This document shows, in pieces, positions 8,697-17,792 of a stretch of 57,960 nt of DNA. Under the pieces are notes generated by a model. That model did not search any database. It saw nothing but the letters and a program-made list of their open reading frames with translations, and was not told the DNA's origin. The stretch is from Faecalicatena orotica. GTDB taxonomy: Bacteria; Bacillota; Clostridia; Lachnospirales; Lachnospiraceae. Made by a program: the position numbers and the translations under genes. Location of the stretch: assembly GCF_003149245.1 (NCBI RefSeq), contig NZ_QGDL01000023.1, positions 1-57,960 on the forward strand. Direction: 5' to 3'. Numbering within the stretch: the first letter of the stretch is position 1; every line of letters starts with the position of its first letter.

Positions 8697-10118
8697 TTAC
8701 TGTTCTTTCAATATCGCAGGTTTCTGGCCTGCAGGTATCATACTCTCATATCTTCTTCCGTCCATTGTTTCTGCCAGATCAGCCTTTGCTTTTTCAACGA
8801 TATCCGGGTTTTCAAGAAGATTCACTGCTGTAGCCGCCAGCACCTGTGCCGCGAAAAACATTCCCTTATGGGCAATGGAACTCTTTCCCTGGGCAACAGC
8901 CTGCCATGTATGCAGTGCTGTACCTAATGCAAAACAGGCAGAACTGAAACATGCCGTAGGAATGCACTGGCTGACATCCCCCACATCATTGGATCCCTGC
9001 TTCAGGCCTACCGGGGGAAGAATCAGTTTTGATACCGGCTGTCCCAGCACCGCTTCTGCTTTTTCTCCCAGAAACTTCTGTGCCGTTCCTTTGATTCTCC
9101 GGATTTCGTCCGCATCTGCAAGTTCTCTGTATTTTTTTGCATAATCCATATCCTCTCCAGTATATGGAATATTAGAAAATTCATTCATATTCTTAAGAAC
9201 CAGTTCGTTCAGTGTCTTATTCGGGATGAGGTCTGCATAGGCAGAACATATTTCGATATCTACATCCGTCTCTGTCATCATGGCAGCCCCCCGGGCAACT
9301 TTATTGACCCTTTCCACAAGACTGACCGTGTCTGTATTTCTTGGGGCCCTGATAGCGTACAGTACTTCTGCCTTTGCCTGCACGACATTAGGCGCATCCC
9401 CCCCGGTATTTGTAATGGCATAGTGAAGCCTGCAGTCCGTCGGGATATGTTCTCTCAAATAATTGCAACCTACATTCATCAGCTCGACTGCATCCAGAGC
9501 ACTTCTTCCCAGATGCGGCGAAGTTGCCGCATGGGCGCTTATCCCCTTGAAGGTATACTTAACCCGGGCATTCGCCAGAGATGACATAGAGCATACGTGC
9601 ATCGTATATGGGTGCCATGTCAGGCAGATATCACACCCGTCGAATGCATGTCCCTTCAGCATGAATGCCTTTCCTGCTTCACCTTCCTCAGCCGGACATC
9701 CAAAATACAGGACTGTACCCCCAAGCCCGGCTTTTTCTATATAGTCTTTTACCGCAACCGCTGCCTGTACTGAGCCCGTCCCTAGAAGCTGGTGCCCACA
9801 GCCGTGGCCGCAGCTGCCTGCTGTTTCTTCCTCTTTTTTCGTGGCATCGGCTTTCTGTGACAGCATCGGAAGGGCATCATACTCTCCAAGAAAAGCTATG
9901 ACCGGTTTACCGGAACCACAACTGGCCTTAAAGGCCGTCGGAATCCCGGCGATTCCTTCTGTAATCTCAAATCCTTCTTCCCGAAGCTTCTCCATCTGCA
10001 GCCGGCTTGACTTTTTTTCCTGAAAGGCCGGTTCCGCAAATTCCCATATCTTATCGCTGATCTCAGCAAAGATATCCTTTTTTTCCTCAATCAGGCTGCT
10101 CAAAAGTTCTTTATTCAC
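8697..10118 (-). CDS. M20 family amidohydrolase, AbgB-like
   Basis: 473 residues, GTG start with AAGGAGA upstream. It shows the M20/M40 amidohydrolase metal sites: GEYDALP near residue 78, GSCGHGCGHQLLG near 100-112, PAEEGEAGK near 140, the dimerisation-domain histidine in GISAHAATSPHLGRSALDA near 195, and the closing region with KQGSNDVGDVS. This order matches the AbgB subunit of p-aminobenzoyl-glutamate hydrolase and related N-acyl amino acid hydrolases. It probably removes an acyl or aryl group from an amino acid in the cytoplasm. First gene of a three-gene operon with two membrane proteins; a LysR regulator is divergent. Confidence 0.85.
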   Translation of the reverse strand: MNKELLSSLIEEKKDIFAEISDKIWEFAEPAFQEKKSSRLQMEKLREEGFEITEGIAGIPTAFKASCGSGKPVIAFLGEYDALPMLSQKADATKKEEETAGSCGHGCGHQLLGTGSVQAAVAVKDYIEKAGLGGTVLYFGCPAEEGEAGKAFMLKGHAFDGCDICLTWHPYTMHVCSMSSLANARVKYTFKGISAHAATSPHLGRSALDAVELMNVGCNYLREHIPTDCRLHYAITNTGGDAPNVVQAKAEVLYAIRAPRNTDTVSLVERVNKVARGAAMMTETDVDIEICSAYADLIPNKTLNELVLKNMNEFSNIPYTGEDMDYAKKYRELADADEIRRIKGTAQKFLGEKAEAVLGQPVSKLILPPVGLKQGSNDVGDVSQCIPTACFSSACFALGTALHTWQAVAQGKSSIAHKGMFFAAQVLAATAVNLLENPDIVEKAKADLAETMDGRRYESMIPAGQKPAILKEQ

Positions 10119-10164
10119 AAAAATATCTCCTTCTCAATTGTTTTTTCAAATACTCCTGCATGGG

Positions 10165-10197
10165 TTTATTGCAATAAAATCTTCGCTGACTTATAAT
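10165..10197. promoter_or_regulatory. Divergent promoter with LysR-type palindrome
   Basis: The perfect palindrome TTTATTGCAATAAA (10165-10178) lies between the amidohydrolase operon and the LysR gene. On the + strand its centre supplies a TTGCAA -35 box with exactly 17 bases to TATAAT at 10192-10197. On the - strand the same TTGCAA is followed 16 bases on by TATTTG. A regulator bound here could control both directions, as is usual for LysR systems. Confidence 0.6.
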
Positions 10198-10358
10198 AAA
10201 TGCATGAACCAGCCGGCCGGCTTTTTGCAGGTATTTCAATGCTTAATTCTATTTTATTGTGTCTTCTGCCAGAATACCAATATTTATCCGGCATGGGGGT
10301 ATGCACTTTGGTTATCCCGCCCCCTATTTATTACACCTGTTTCGGAAAAGGAGAATTT

Positions 10359-11273
10359 ATGAATATTCAACAGATCGAATACGCTGTGGAAGCATCCAGA
10401 ACCTTATCGTTTTCGGCCGCTGCTGAGAACCTTTTCGTATCCCAGCCCAATATCAGCCGTGCCGTTTCTTCTCTTGAGGCAGAGCTCGGTTACCAGATTT
10501 TTTCGCGTACCAACCAGGGGATCGTACTCACAGAAGAAGGAGAATATTTTATCCAGCATGCAGAGATTATTGCCGAACAGCTCCGGCAGATTAAAGGAAG
10601 CCGGCTCGATAAAAACTCCAGCCGGCTGAACATTATTTCCTCTTTTAACCACACTTCATTGTCAGAGGCGTTTATCAAATTATGCAAAGAATATGAAAAC
10701 TGCAAAAGACTCGATCTTTCTCTTGCATCAGGCAATGTAAAGACTGTGATTAACGAGGTTTACCTGAACAAGGCCCAGATCGGCATAACTGCATTTGATG
10801 ATAAGGCAATGGGACTTTACAGAGAACTTATGGGGGCTAAAGATATCACGATGACCTTGTTAAAAAGACTTCCCATGAACATCAATCTTCGAAAAGGCCA
10901 TCCCGCACTGGAGGCAGGCATTGAAAATGTGTCTCTGAATTCATTGAAAAAATACGTACATATTTCCTACGATTTTAATAGAAGAGATGAATATCCAAGC
11001 CTGTTTTATATGGATCTGATCGACACCTGCAAAAATATTTCTGTGCATGATAAAGAAACACGCCGAAAACTCGTTTCATCCACAAATGCATTCAGCGTAG
11101 GATGTGTACAGCACCCCCAGGCTGCGGATAACGAAAACTGGGTCAGTATCCCGATCGCTGACATCCGCTGCAATATCGTATATATAAAAAAGAAAAACAC
11201 AAAGCTGGGTGAAGAAGCACTTCGGTACATAGAATTAGTTCAAAATGAGCTCGACTACACCAAAAGTGTATAG
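10359..11273 (+). CDS. LysR family transcriptional regulator
   Basis: 304 residues from the ATG at 10359. The N-terminal helix-turn-helix reads MNIQQIEYAVEASRTLSFSA and continues with NLFVSQPNISRAVSSLE, the classical LysR start; the remainder is the substrate-binding effector domain. AAAGGAGA lies 5 bases before this ATG. The frame is open for 53 codons further upstream, but that stretch contains the promoter and has no LysR similarity. Being divergent from the amidohydrolase/DUF5058 operon, it very likely controls that operon in response to its substrate. Confidence 0.9.
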   Translation: MNIQQIEYAVEASRTLSFSAAAENLFVSQPNISRAVSSLEAELGYQIFSRTNQGIVLTEEGEYFIQHAEIIAEQLRQIKGSRLDKNSSRLNIISSFNHTSLSEAFIKLCKEYENCKRLDLSLASGNVKTVINEVYLNKAQIGITAFDDKAMGLYRELMGAKDITMTLLKRLPMNINLRKGHPALEAGIENVSLNSLKKYVHISYDFNRRDEYPSLFYMDLIDTCKNISVHDKETRRKLVSSTNAFSVGCVQHPQAADNENWVSIPIADIRCNIVYIKKKNTKLGEEALRYIELVQNELDYTKSV

Positions 11274-11304
11274 CCGGCCGTATCAAATACAACAGGCTAT
11301 ACTT
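11266..11304. terminator. Hairpin between convergent genes
   Basis: GTATAGCC (ending at 11275) pairs with GGCTATAC (11295-11302), flanked by A-rich and T-rich sides. It lies at the end of the LysR gene and before the end of the convergent kinase gene. Confidence 0.55.
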
Positions 11305-11330
11305 TAAAATTTCCAGTAATATTTCGCAGA

Positions 11331-12419
11331 CTAACGCTTTATATCATAATTCATGTTCATCAGGTTCTGGATTACGGAGACATCATCCGTGATATTCCCA
11401 TCCCCGCGGATTGTATGCTTAATTGCGCTGCTCGCAACTGCAAAGTTCACCATATCTTCCGGCTCATATCCGTTCATCATGGCATAAATCAATCCGCTGG
11501 CAAATGCATCACCCCCGCCGACGCGGTCCAGAATATGAAACGAAAACAATTTGCTCTCATATGTCTGCCCGCAGTACCACATATATGCCTTTAAGCTGTT
11601 CTCGCTTCCACTGTATGCATAACGTACATGGCGGGCAATACATTTAAGGTTTGGATAGCGCTCGGCAAACACCTGAAAGACTGCCTCCTGCTGCCAAAAA
11701 TCTGGCTGAAAGGGAATCTCATCCTTGACGTCTCCTTTTTCATGATTACCCTCATCTATCCACAGGTGGTACGGCTCAATCCCGAGCAGAACATCCACAT
11801 AAGGCAGACAGTCAGTGCAGAAATCTCTGGCTTCCTCCCATGACCACAGAGTACTGCGGAAGTTACCGTCATAGCTGACGGTAATTCCTTTTTTCTTTGC
11901 TGTTTTTAAACAGTCTGACACCAGTTTCCTGCAGTTTTCACCGAGGGCAGAGGTAATACCGCTTAAATGAAGCCACGTAAAACCATCCAGCAATGCATCT
12001 AAATCAATTTCACTGAAATCATATTCTGTAATGGCACTGTTTTTCCGGTCATAGGTTACTTTACTTGGACGGATCCCATACCCATTTTCCAGATAATATG
12101 TACCCAGCCGGTGTGTCGGTGTCTCCTCAGGTGTGCTTAAAATCATGGGGGTACAGTTGACATCATTGCTTCTCAGCATTCTGACCGCACTTTTTCCGAG
12201 GCTGTTATTGGGAACTACAGAGAAAAAAGTACTGTCTATACCAAGATTTGCAAGGGCCAGGGCGATATTCGCCTCACTTCCCCCATAACTTGCTTCGAAG
12301 TTTGCCGCCATTCGGATTTTCCCATAATCAGGCGGTGTCAGGCGCAGCAAAATCTCGCCGATCGTGATAAACCTGTGGCGGTTTTCCCTTTCTCCGGTTA
12401 ATGAATTATTGTATTCCAT
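11331..12419 (-). CDS. kdgK: 2-dehydro-3-deoxygluconokinase (PfkB family)
   Basis: 362 residues. PfkB/ribokinase-fold sugar kinase: TIGEILLRLTPPDYGKIRMA and YGGSEANIALALANLG at the N-terminus, VSYDGNFRSTLW in the middle and the catalytic loop VGGGDAFASGLIYAMMNG near residue 295 (Asp base in GGGDAF). This N-terminus is typical of KDG kinases. The enzyme would phosphorylate 2-keto-3-deoxygluconate to KDPG. It is the last gene of the operon with GntP permease and dehydratase, which supplies KDG. No KDPG aldolase is in the window, so that step must be encoded elsewhere. Confidence 0.85.
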   Translation of the reverse strand: MEYNNSLTGERENRHRFITIGEILLRLTPPDYGKIRMAANFEASYGGSEANIALALANLGIDSTFFSVVPNNSLGKSAVRMLRSNDVNCTPMILSTPEETPTHRLGTYYLENGYGIRPSKVTYDRKNSAITEYDFSEIDLDALLDGFTWLHLSGITSALGENCRKLVSDCLKTAKKKGITVSYDGNFRSTLWSWEEARDFCTDCLPYVDVLLGIEPYHLWIDEGNHEKGDVKDEIPFQPDFWQQEAVFQVFAERYPNLKCIARHVRYAYSGSENSLKAYMWYCGQTYESKLFSFHILDRVGGGDAFASGLIYAMMNGYEPEDMVNFAVASSAIKHTIRGDGNITDDVSVIQNLMNMNYDIKR

Positions 12420-12458
12420 AGGACTTCCTCCTCTGCGGTCTTTCCGCTTTTTTGTCTC

Positions 12459-14204
12459 TTAATATTCCAGATATGCACCTTTCATCGGACTTGCCGCATG
12501 CTCACTGAACATACGGAGTACTCCCTTTTTGTACTTCGGTCCGCGCGGTTTCCAGTTTTCACGGCGCTGCTTTAATACAGCATCTATTTCCTCCATACTC
12601 TTTGGTACGCCCGCGATTCCTACGATATTCAGCTTCCGTCCGGCTATATCGATTTCAATCAGGTCTCCTTCTTCTACAAGTGCAATCGGGCCTCCGTCGA
12701 CCGCTTCCGGGCTGCAGTGTCCGATCACCGGTCCCGTGGAGGCGCCGGAGAACCGCCCGTCTGTAATCAGTGCAATGCTTTTTCCGAGTTCTTTGTCACT
12801 GCTGATAGCCTCCGATGTGTAGAACATTTCCGGCATTCCGCTTCCTTTTGGCCCTTCGTAGCGGATAAAAACAGCGTCTCCTTTTTGAACCTTATGCTTA
12901 AGAACTGCATCCAGACATTCCTCTTCACTGTCAAACGGCCTTGCTTTTAAAACAGCTGTAAACATTTCTTTCGGACACGCTGTATGCTTGATGACAGCAC
13001 CCTCCGGTGCCAGATTGCCTCTTAAGACAGCAATACTGCCATCCGTACCAAGCGCTTCATTATAAGGACGGATTATGTCCTCCTTTTTCAGTGATACCTG
13101 ATAACGCCGGTTAAAGTCAGCGAGCCATTTCCCACATCTCTCATAGAACCCATTTTTCTTTAATTCCTTGAGATTTTCACCCAATGTTTTTCCTGTAACG
13201 GTCATCACATCCAAATGCAGATGTTCCTGAATCTCTTCCATGATAGCCGGAACCCCTCCTGCATAGTAGAAGACTTCTGCCGGCCAGCGCCCTGCCGGGC
13301 GCACATCCAGAAGATAACGGGCATTTCTGTGAAGACGGTCGAAAGTATCGCCTGTAATCTCAATTCCAAATTCATGGGCAATGGCAGGAATATGCAGAAG
13401 ACAGTTCGTGCTCCCGGAAACAGCCGCATGGACGAGAATCGCATTTTCAAAGCTCTCCATTGTGACAATATCGCTGGGACGCATGTCCGGCATAGATGCA
13501 AGCCGCACCGCCTGTTCGCCTGCTTCTCTTGCAAAAGTCAGAAGGTCCGGGCTGGATGCCGGCATAAGCGCACTCCCCGGCAGTGCCAGTCCCAGAGCCT
13601 CTGCCATAATCTGCATGGTAGAAGCCGTTCCAATAAACGAACAGGCCCCGCAGCCGGGGCAGGCATTGCATTTTGCCCAGTCCAGTTTTTCTTTATCGAT
13701 CTCACCTCTCTGGTACTTTGCACTGTACATTCCAAGCTGTTCCAGAGTCAGCATTTCCGGTCCGGCATTCATCGTACCTCCCGGAACTACCACAGACGGG
13801 ATGTTTACTCTTGCCAGTCCCATCAGATTTCCGGGCATCCCCTTATCGCAGCTTGCCAGATAAACACCGGCATCGAAAGGCGTGGCGTTGGCATGGATTT
13901 CAATCATATTGGCGATCATCTCGCGGCTTACCAGACTATAGTTGATACCATCCGTCCCCTGACTCTCCCCGTCACAAATATCCGTGCAGTAATACCGGGC
14001 GCCGAATCCTCCGGCTTTTGCAACACCTTTTTGCACTTCTTCCACCAGCGTGTCCAGATGTCCGCTTCCCGGGTGGCTGTCCCCAAAAGTGCTCTCTATC
14101 ATCACCTGTGTCTTTTCTAAATCTTCCGGCTTCCATCCGGTCCCGATCCTGAGAGGGTCAAGTTCCGGTGCCAGTTTCCGCATTTCCTGACTTTTCAATT
14201 TCAT
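12459..14204 (-). CDS. IlvD/Edd family sugar-acid dehydratase
   Basis: 581 residues, full length for the IlvD/Edd family. Iron-sulfur cluster ligands are visible in ASCDKGMPGN and AKCNACPGCGACSF; SGSTNCLLHIPAIA and LITDGRFSGASTGPVIGHCSPEA are the other signatures. By sequence alone it could be dihydroxy-acid dehydratase, but its place between a GntP permease and KDG kinase argues for an aldonate dehydratase making 2-keto-3-deoxy sugar acid (for example from gluconate or galactonate). The exact sugar acid cannot be assigned. Ribosome site GAGGA lies upstream of the ATG. Confidence 0.8.
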   Translation of the reverse strand: MKLKSQEMRKLAPELDPLRIGTGWKPEDLEKTQVMIESTFGDSHPGSGHLDTLVEEVQKGVAKAGGFGARYYCTDICDGESQGTDGINYSLVSREMIANMIEIHANATPFDAGVYLASCDKGMPGNLMGLARVNIPSVVVPGGTMNAGPEMLTLEQLGMYSAKYQRGEIDKEKLDWAKCNACPGCGACSFIGTASTMQIMAEALGLALPGSALMPASSPDLLTFAREAGEQAVRLASMPDMRPSDIVTMESFENAILVHAAVSGSTNCLLHIPAIAHEFGIEITGDTFDRLHRNARYLLDVRPAGRWPAEVFYYAGGVPAIMEEIQEHLHLDVMTVTGKTLGENLKELKKNGFYERCGKWLADFNRRYQVSLKKEDIIRPYNEALGTDGSIAVLRGNLAPEGAVIKHTACPKEMFTAVLKARPFDSEEECLDAVLKHKVQKGDAVFIRYEGPKGSGMPEMFYTSEAISSDKELGKSIALITDGRFSGASTGPVIGHCSPEAVDGGPIALVEEGDLIEIDIAGRKLNIVGIAGVPKSMEEIDAVLKQRRENWKPRGPKYKKGVLRMFSEHAASPMKGAYLEY

Positions 14205-14274
14205 AGTAATCTCCTCATCTTTCTATATAATTTATTTTAACTCATATAATTTTTTGACAGACTGCTTCTCATGT

Positions 14275-15648
14275 TTATGCCACTACAAACCAGACAATTG
14301 TAGCTCCAATAATTCCCACAGCCCCTACTAAAGTCTCCATGACAGTCCATGTTTTCAGATTTGTTTTTTCATCCACCTCAAAAAGTGACTTGGAGAGCCA
14401 GAATCCCGAATCGTTCACATGACTGAATGCCGTCGCTCCGGCCGCAACCGCAATTGTAATAGTTGCAAGCTGAATCTGGGACAATTCCGCAATCGCGGGC
14501 ATCGATGCCATAATTCCCGCTGCCATAGTCATAGAAACGGTTGCCGAACCGACAGAAATTCTTACAACTGCCGCCACTAAAAATGCGACAATCACCAACG
14601 GCAGCGGCAGGCCCCCGACAAAGTTCCCGAACACTTCACCAATGCCTGAATTTTGCAGAATAAACCTTAACATACCGCCGCCTGAAATCAAAAGAATGAT
14701 GTTGCCGCAGGAATGCAGGGAGTTTGTCATAACAGAAGTAATATCTTTTATGCTGAACCCTCCACGGATTCCGAGAAAATACATCCCGCAGATTGTTGAC
14801 AAAAGCAGCGCAATAACAGGTGTCCCTAAGAACTCTAATACGGGCTGGGCGGGTGCCAGTAACGGTATAATGGATGAAAGTGTATTTAAAATAATCAGGA
14901 ATAACGGAAGCAGGATGATACAGACAATCAGTATAAAACTCGGCGGTTTTACGTTTTCTTGCTTCTTTTCCTGCGCCTCTCTTTCATTTTCAAGGTAAGA
15001 ACTCGGAACAGCACAGTCAAACTTCCTGCCTGCAAATTTTCCGAATACGGGACCTGCAATAATCATTGCCGGTATTCCCACAATAATGCCTAAAATAATG
15101 ACATAACTTAACTCCACATTGAGCATCTCCGCCACCAGAACCGGACCCGGTGTCGGGGGGACAAATGCATGGCCGATTGCCAGACCCGCTAATAACGGGA
15201 TCGAATAATGAAAGACCGACTTCTGCGTCTTACGTGCGATACCAAATGCAACGGGAATCAAAATCAATAATCCTGATTCAAAAAATACCGGCATTCCCAC
15301 AATCAGCCCGGTAACTCCGAGTGCCCACGAAGCCTTTTCCTCGCCGAATTTATTCAGGAGCGTGTCCGCAATTACCTCCACTCCGCCGGATACCTGCAGG
15401 ATCGCACCGAACATAGAACCCAGGCCAATTAAAATAGCTATTGTCTGGAGCGTGGTCCCGACACCTTCTGCAAGCGTATCCGTAATCATTGTAAATGGCA
15501 TACCAACCGCCAAACCAATAATCAATGCTGAAGTCATTATTGCGATAAACGGCTGAATCTTTACTTTAATAATCAGAAAAAGCAGCACAGCAAAGCCAAT
15601 CAATGCACCTATAATCAATCTTTCTGAAGATGCTGTAAATTCAATCAT
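14275..15648 (-). CDS. GntP family gluconate/sugar-acid permease
   Basis: 457 residues, about twelve membrane segments. The HAFVPPTPGPVLVAE loop and the SATVSMTMAAGIMA segment are GntP hallmarks, and the C-terminal FSHVNDSGFWLSKSLFEVD is highly characteristic. Imports gluconate or a related aldonate by proton symport. I choose the ATG at 15648 because GGAGGA lies just before it; the frame continues 17 codons upstream without a ribosome site. First intact gene of the sugar-acid operon, preceded by a palindromic operator. Confidence 0.9.
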   Translation of the reverse strand: MIEFTASSERLIIGALIGFAVLLFLIIKVKIQPFIAIMTSALIIGLAVGMPFTMITDTLAEGVGTTLQTIAILIGLGSMFGAILQVSGGVEVIADTLLNKFGEEKASWALGVTGLIVGMPVFFESGLLILIPVAFGIARKTQKSVFHYSIPLLAGLAIGHAFVPPTPGPVLVAEMLNVELSYVIILGIIVGIPAMIIAGPVFGKFAGRKFDCAVPSSYLENEREAQEKKQENVKPPSFILIVCIILLPLFLIILNTLSSIIPLLAPAQPVLEFLGTPVIALLLSTICGMYFLGIRGGFSIKDITSVMTNSLHSCGNIILLISGGGMLRFILQNSGIGEVFGNFVGGLPLPLVIVAFLVAAVVRISVGSATVSMTMAAGIMASMPAIAELSQIQLATITIAVAAGATAFSHVNDSGFWLSKSLFEVDEKTNLKTWTVMETLVGAVGIIGATIVWFVVA

Positions 15649-15762
15649 AATGTTTCCTCCCAAACTCATTCTATACCCGAAATATGCGCATACCAACACA
15701 CCGGCACATTCCTTATTTCTCTTTGCTCTATAACATATGACGTCTTATGTTTTTGTAATTTC

Positions 15763-15804
15763 ATTATAATATTTAACTTAAAAACCGCAATACATCTGAT
15801 GTAT
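15763..15804 (-). promoter_or_regulatory. gntP promoter with GntR-type operator
   Basis: TATAAT (15763-15768 on the minus strand) lies 115 bases before gntP. The perfect palindrome AATACATCTGATGTATT (15788-15804) covers the place of the -35 box (TTGCGG at 15784-15789). A bound GntR protein would block the polymerase. Confidence 0.65.
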
Positions 15805-15833
15805 TTATTCCTATTTCCACTTAACGCACAAAA

Positions 15834-15867
15834 ACAAGCGGGCATACGTAACAATATTCCCGCTTGT
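15834..15867 (-). terminator. Terminator behind the gntR remnant
   Basis: ACAAGCGGG pairs with CCCGCTTGT around a 16-base loop, followed on the minus strand by TTTTTG. It separates the regulator from the permease operon. Confidence 0.8.
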
Positions 15868-15914
15868 TCTGTACATTTTTCCTATATGTTTTTACTAAAT
15901 GTCATTCTAGTTTT

Positions 15915-15933
15915 AAATACATCTGATGTATTT
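15915..15933. promoter_or_regulatory. Second GntR-type operator palindrome
   Basis: AAATACATCTGATGTATTT is a perfect 19-bp palindrome with the same core as the site before gntP, 111 bases from it. It lies at the 3' end of the gntR remnant. Two sites at this spacing could allow looping or cooperative binding. Confidence 0.6.
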
Positions 15934-15935
15934 TC

Positions 15936-16576
15936 CTAATTTCGTTCCTCCAGCAGTTTCATGATTGCCTGACGGTTATAAGTCAGATGCGTAATCATCG
16001 CACACTTTGCGCCTACAGAGTCTCTGTTCAGAATAGCTTCCGTAATCGCCCGGTGTGTTTTTATTGTCTCCTCCATCAAAAGGCGGTGGGTGACATTCGC
16101 AAAAGTCAGCACTGCCGTATTAATAACCGGAACCAGAAGCTCGACCACCTGATTCTTACTGCATCTTGCAATGCAGGTATGGAATTCTATATCTTTGTTA
16201 ATATGTTCTGTTCCACTCACATAGAGTCTTTCGGTTTCTTCACACAGCCGTTTTAACGTTTTTAATTCCCCGTCCGTGGCATTCTTACAGGCAAGTCCGG
16301 CGATTTCCGGTTCTATCATCAAACGAACTTCAAAAAGCTGCAGGGCAAGCTCATACTTATCCTCTATCTGGTCCAAACCAAGTGGGTCTTCCCGCTGGGA
16401 GATCGTGCTAATCACATATGTACCGGCTCCCTGCCTACACCAAACATCCCGGCAAGTTCAAATTCATTCGGTAACCTCTGTCCGACATTTACCGGTTCAT
16501 TTAAAATGTACTGCATTAACCTGTCTTCAATCTGGTCGCCTAAAGGCTTTTTGTTAGATCTGTCAAAATTATACAT
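15936..16576 (-). pseudogene. GntR/FadR family regulator with deleted recognition helix and frameshift
   Basis: From the ATG at 16576 the frame encodes the first part of a GntR winged helix (KPLGDQIEDRLMQYIL, then LPNEFELAGMFGVGR) and then leaves frame and stops. The wing resumes in another frame as GAGTYVISTISQREDPLG and runs on into a complete FCD effector domain (159 residues, ending at 15936; conserved metal-binding type histidines in DIEFHTCIA and THRAITEAI). About 20 codons that normally hold the recognition helix (STIREA... in relatives) are missing between VGR and GAGT. The product cannot bind DNA in the usual way. The permease operon it should control is directly downstream, so regulation is probably lost or taken over by another protein. 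Confidence 0.8.
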
Positions 16577-16606
16577 ATATCTGCTGCTCCGTTCTCGCTT
16601 CCCACA

Positions 16607-17392
16607 TCATTTCCTTTCATAAAGGAACCTGATATGTTCATACACTTCCTGAAAATCAATAACGCATTCCCCGTCCCATATCTGCACCGGTATCTTCGCA
16701 TCAAAACCATAAATAACAGGATATTCCTCATGTTCAAAATCATATACGATTACCTTTTTATTGATCGGGTCAATCATCCAGTACTCCCTTACCCCGGCAT
16801 TCATATACTTATTCAGCTTAGTGACCATGTCCTTTTTTCTGGTGGATTTGGAAAGTACTTCAATCACAAAATCAGGCGCGCCATAAACACATCTGTTAAT
16901 GATCTTATCCCTGTCACATACGATAATAACATCCGGCTGGACTATCGTCTTATCGTCGCAGTCCAGCTGGATATCCAGCGGTGAAATCATCGGAAGACAT
17001 GTCCCTTTATTATCCATGACATGACCAAGCAGTTTTGCATAAATAAATCCGGCAATCAACTGGTGCGGGGAGGTGGGAGCGGTCATGTTATAGAAAACTC
17101 CGTCGATAAGTTCCACCCTGATGTCATCTGGAATCTCATAATAATCCTCCAGAGTATATTCCCCCTGCTGTTTCATAGCATAAGTGCTCTGTACCTCACG
17201 GATATATGCATCCCCTGAACTGCCCAGCAGTCTCTCTAACGCCTGAAGCGTCTCATAACGCGGGGAGGACGTGGCACCGTTAAAAACCTTCTGTACAGTC
17301 CCGAGCGGGACACCTGATAATTCTGAAATCTGGGCATATGTATAACCCAGTTCCTTCTTTCGTTCCTTCATTTCCTGAATCGTCATAGACAT
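16607..17392 (-). CDS. Uma2 family endonuclease-like protein with N-terminal XRE helix-turn-helix
   Basis: 261 residues. Residues 1-60 form an XRE-type helix-turn-helix (YAQISELSGVPLGTVQKVFNG). Residues 75-255 are a Uma2/DUF820 restriction-endonuclease-like domain: YELIDG-like VELIDGVFYNM, SPHQ, VQPDVIIVCD with the catalytic Asp, APDFVIEVLSKSTRKKDMVTKL with the E-x-hydrophobic catalytic element, and YWMIDP. Uma2 proteins are abundant in Cyanobacteria and some Clostridia, with no settled biological role. The HTH fusion suggests site-specific DNA recognition or self-regulation. Confidence 0.8.
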   Translation of the reverse strand: MSMTIQEMKERKKELGYTYAQISELSGVPLGTVQKVFNGATSSPRYETLQALERLLGSSGDAYIREVQSTYAMKQQGEYTLEDYYEIPDDIRVELIDGVFYNMTAPTSPHQLIAGFIYAKLLGHVMDNKGTCLPMISPLDIQLDCDDKTIVQPDVIIVCDRDKIINRCVYGAPDFVIEVLSKSTRKKDMVTKLNKYMNAGVREYWMIDPINKKVIVYDFEHEEYPVIYGFDAKIPVQIWDGECVIDFQEVYEHIRFLYERK

Positions 17393-17618
17393 ACATCCTT
17401 TCTTTGAATAAAAAGCGGCTTGTGGATGGACTTATATTGTTTATCTGATTATTTTTAATATAACATCTAACACTCCAAAAAACAACCGCATTTTTATATT
17501 TATATCCGCAAAATATCCATGTTTTAATCTTTTCCCATAATATGCTATACAGATACGTGCAAAACAATTTCATGTTATTATAAAAATTCAATATCTGGCA
17601 TAAAACGAGGATAAGACT

Positions 17619-17792
17619 ATGGAAATACAAGTGGAAATTCTCTTTTCTGTTGTCACTAATTATGATATAATATATCCATTATCCGGAGTTCCAAAAATCA
17701 TTCAGGATATATATCTTTACGGTAGAACCAGGGAATTATATGGAAAATATAAGGACCTGTTAAGTGCTACACCCAAGCTTATAAAAGTATAG
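17619..17792 (+). CDS. Possible small protein, 57 residues
   Basis: An ATG frame with a weak ACGAGG ribosome site 8 bases upstream that ends 20 bases before oppA. The product starts MEIQVEILFS and ends PKLIKV. I do not recognise it. Its coding region also contains the predicted oppA promoter, which argues against it being a real gene. It could be the remnant end of a lost gene. Confidence 0.25.
   Translation: MEIQVEILFSVVTNYDIIYPLSGVPKIIQDIYLYGRTRELYGKYKDLLSATPKLIKV
17666..17671 (+). promoter_or_regulatory. Predicted extended -10 promoter of the opp operon
   Basis: TATAAT preceded by TGA (TGn extension), 142 bases before the oppA start. The -35 position is poor (TTTTCT). Confidence 0.4.

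Noticed and set aside
10200-10358. N-terminal extension of the LysR gene (start at 10200)
   Set aside because: The stretch overlaps the promoter and has no LysR similarity; the family start MNIQQIEY is at 10359 with a good ribosome site.
13215-14120. 301-codon plus-strand frame opposite the dehydratase
   Set aside because: The minus strand frame has full IlvD/Edd signatures; the other has none and no ribosome site.
17280-17630. 116-codon minus-strand frame upstream of the Uma2 gene
   Set aside because: Overlaps the Uma2 start in another frame, lacks a ribosome site and has no recognisable protein features.
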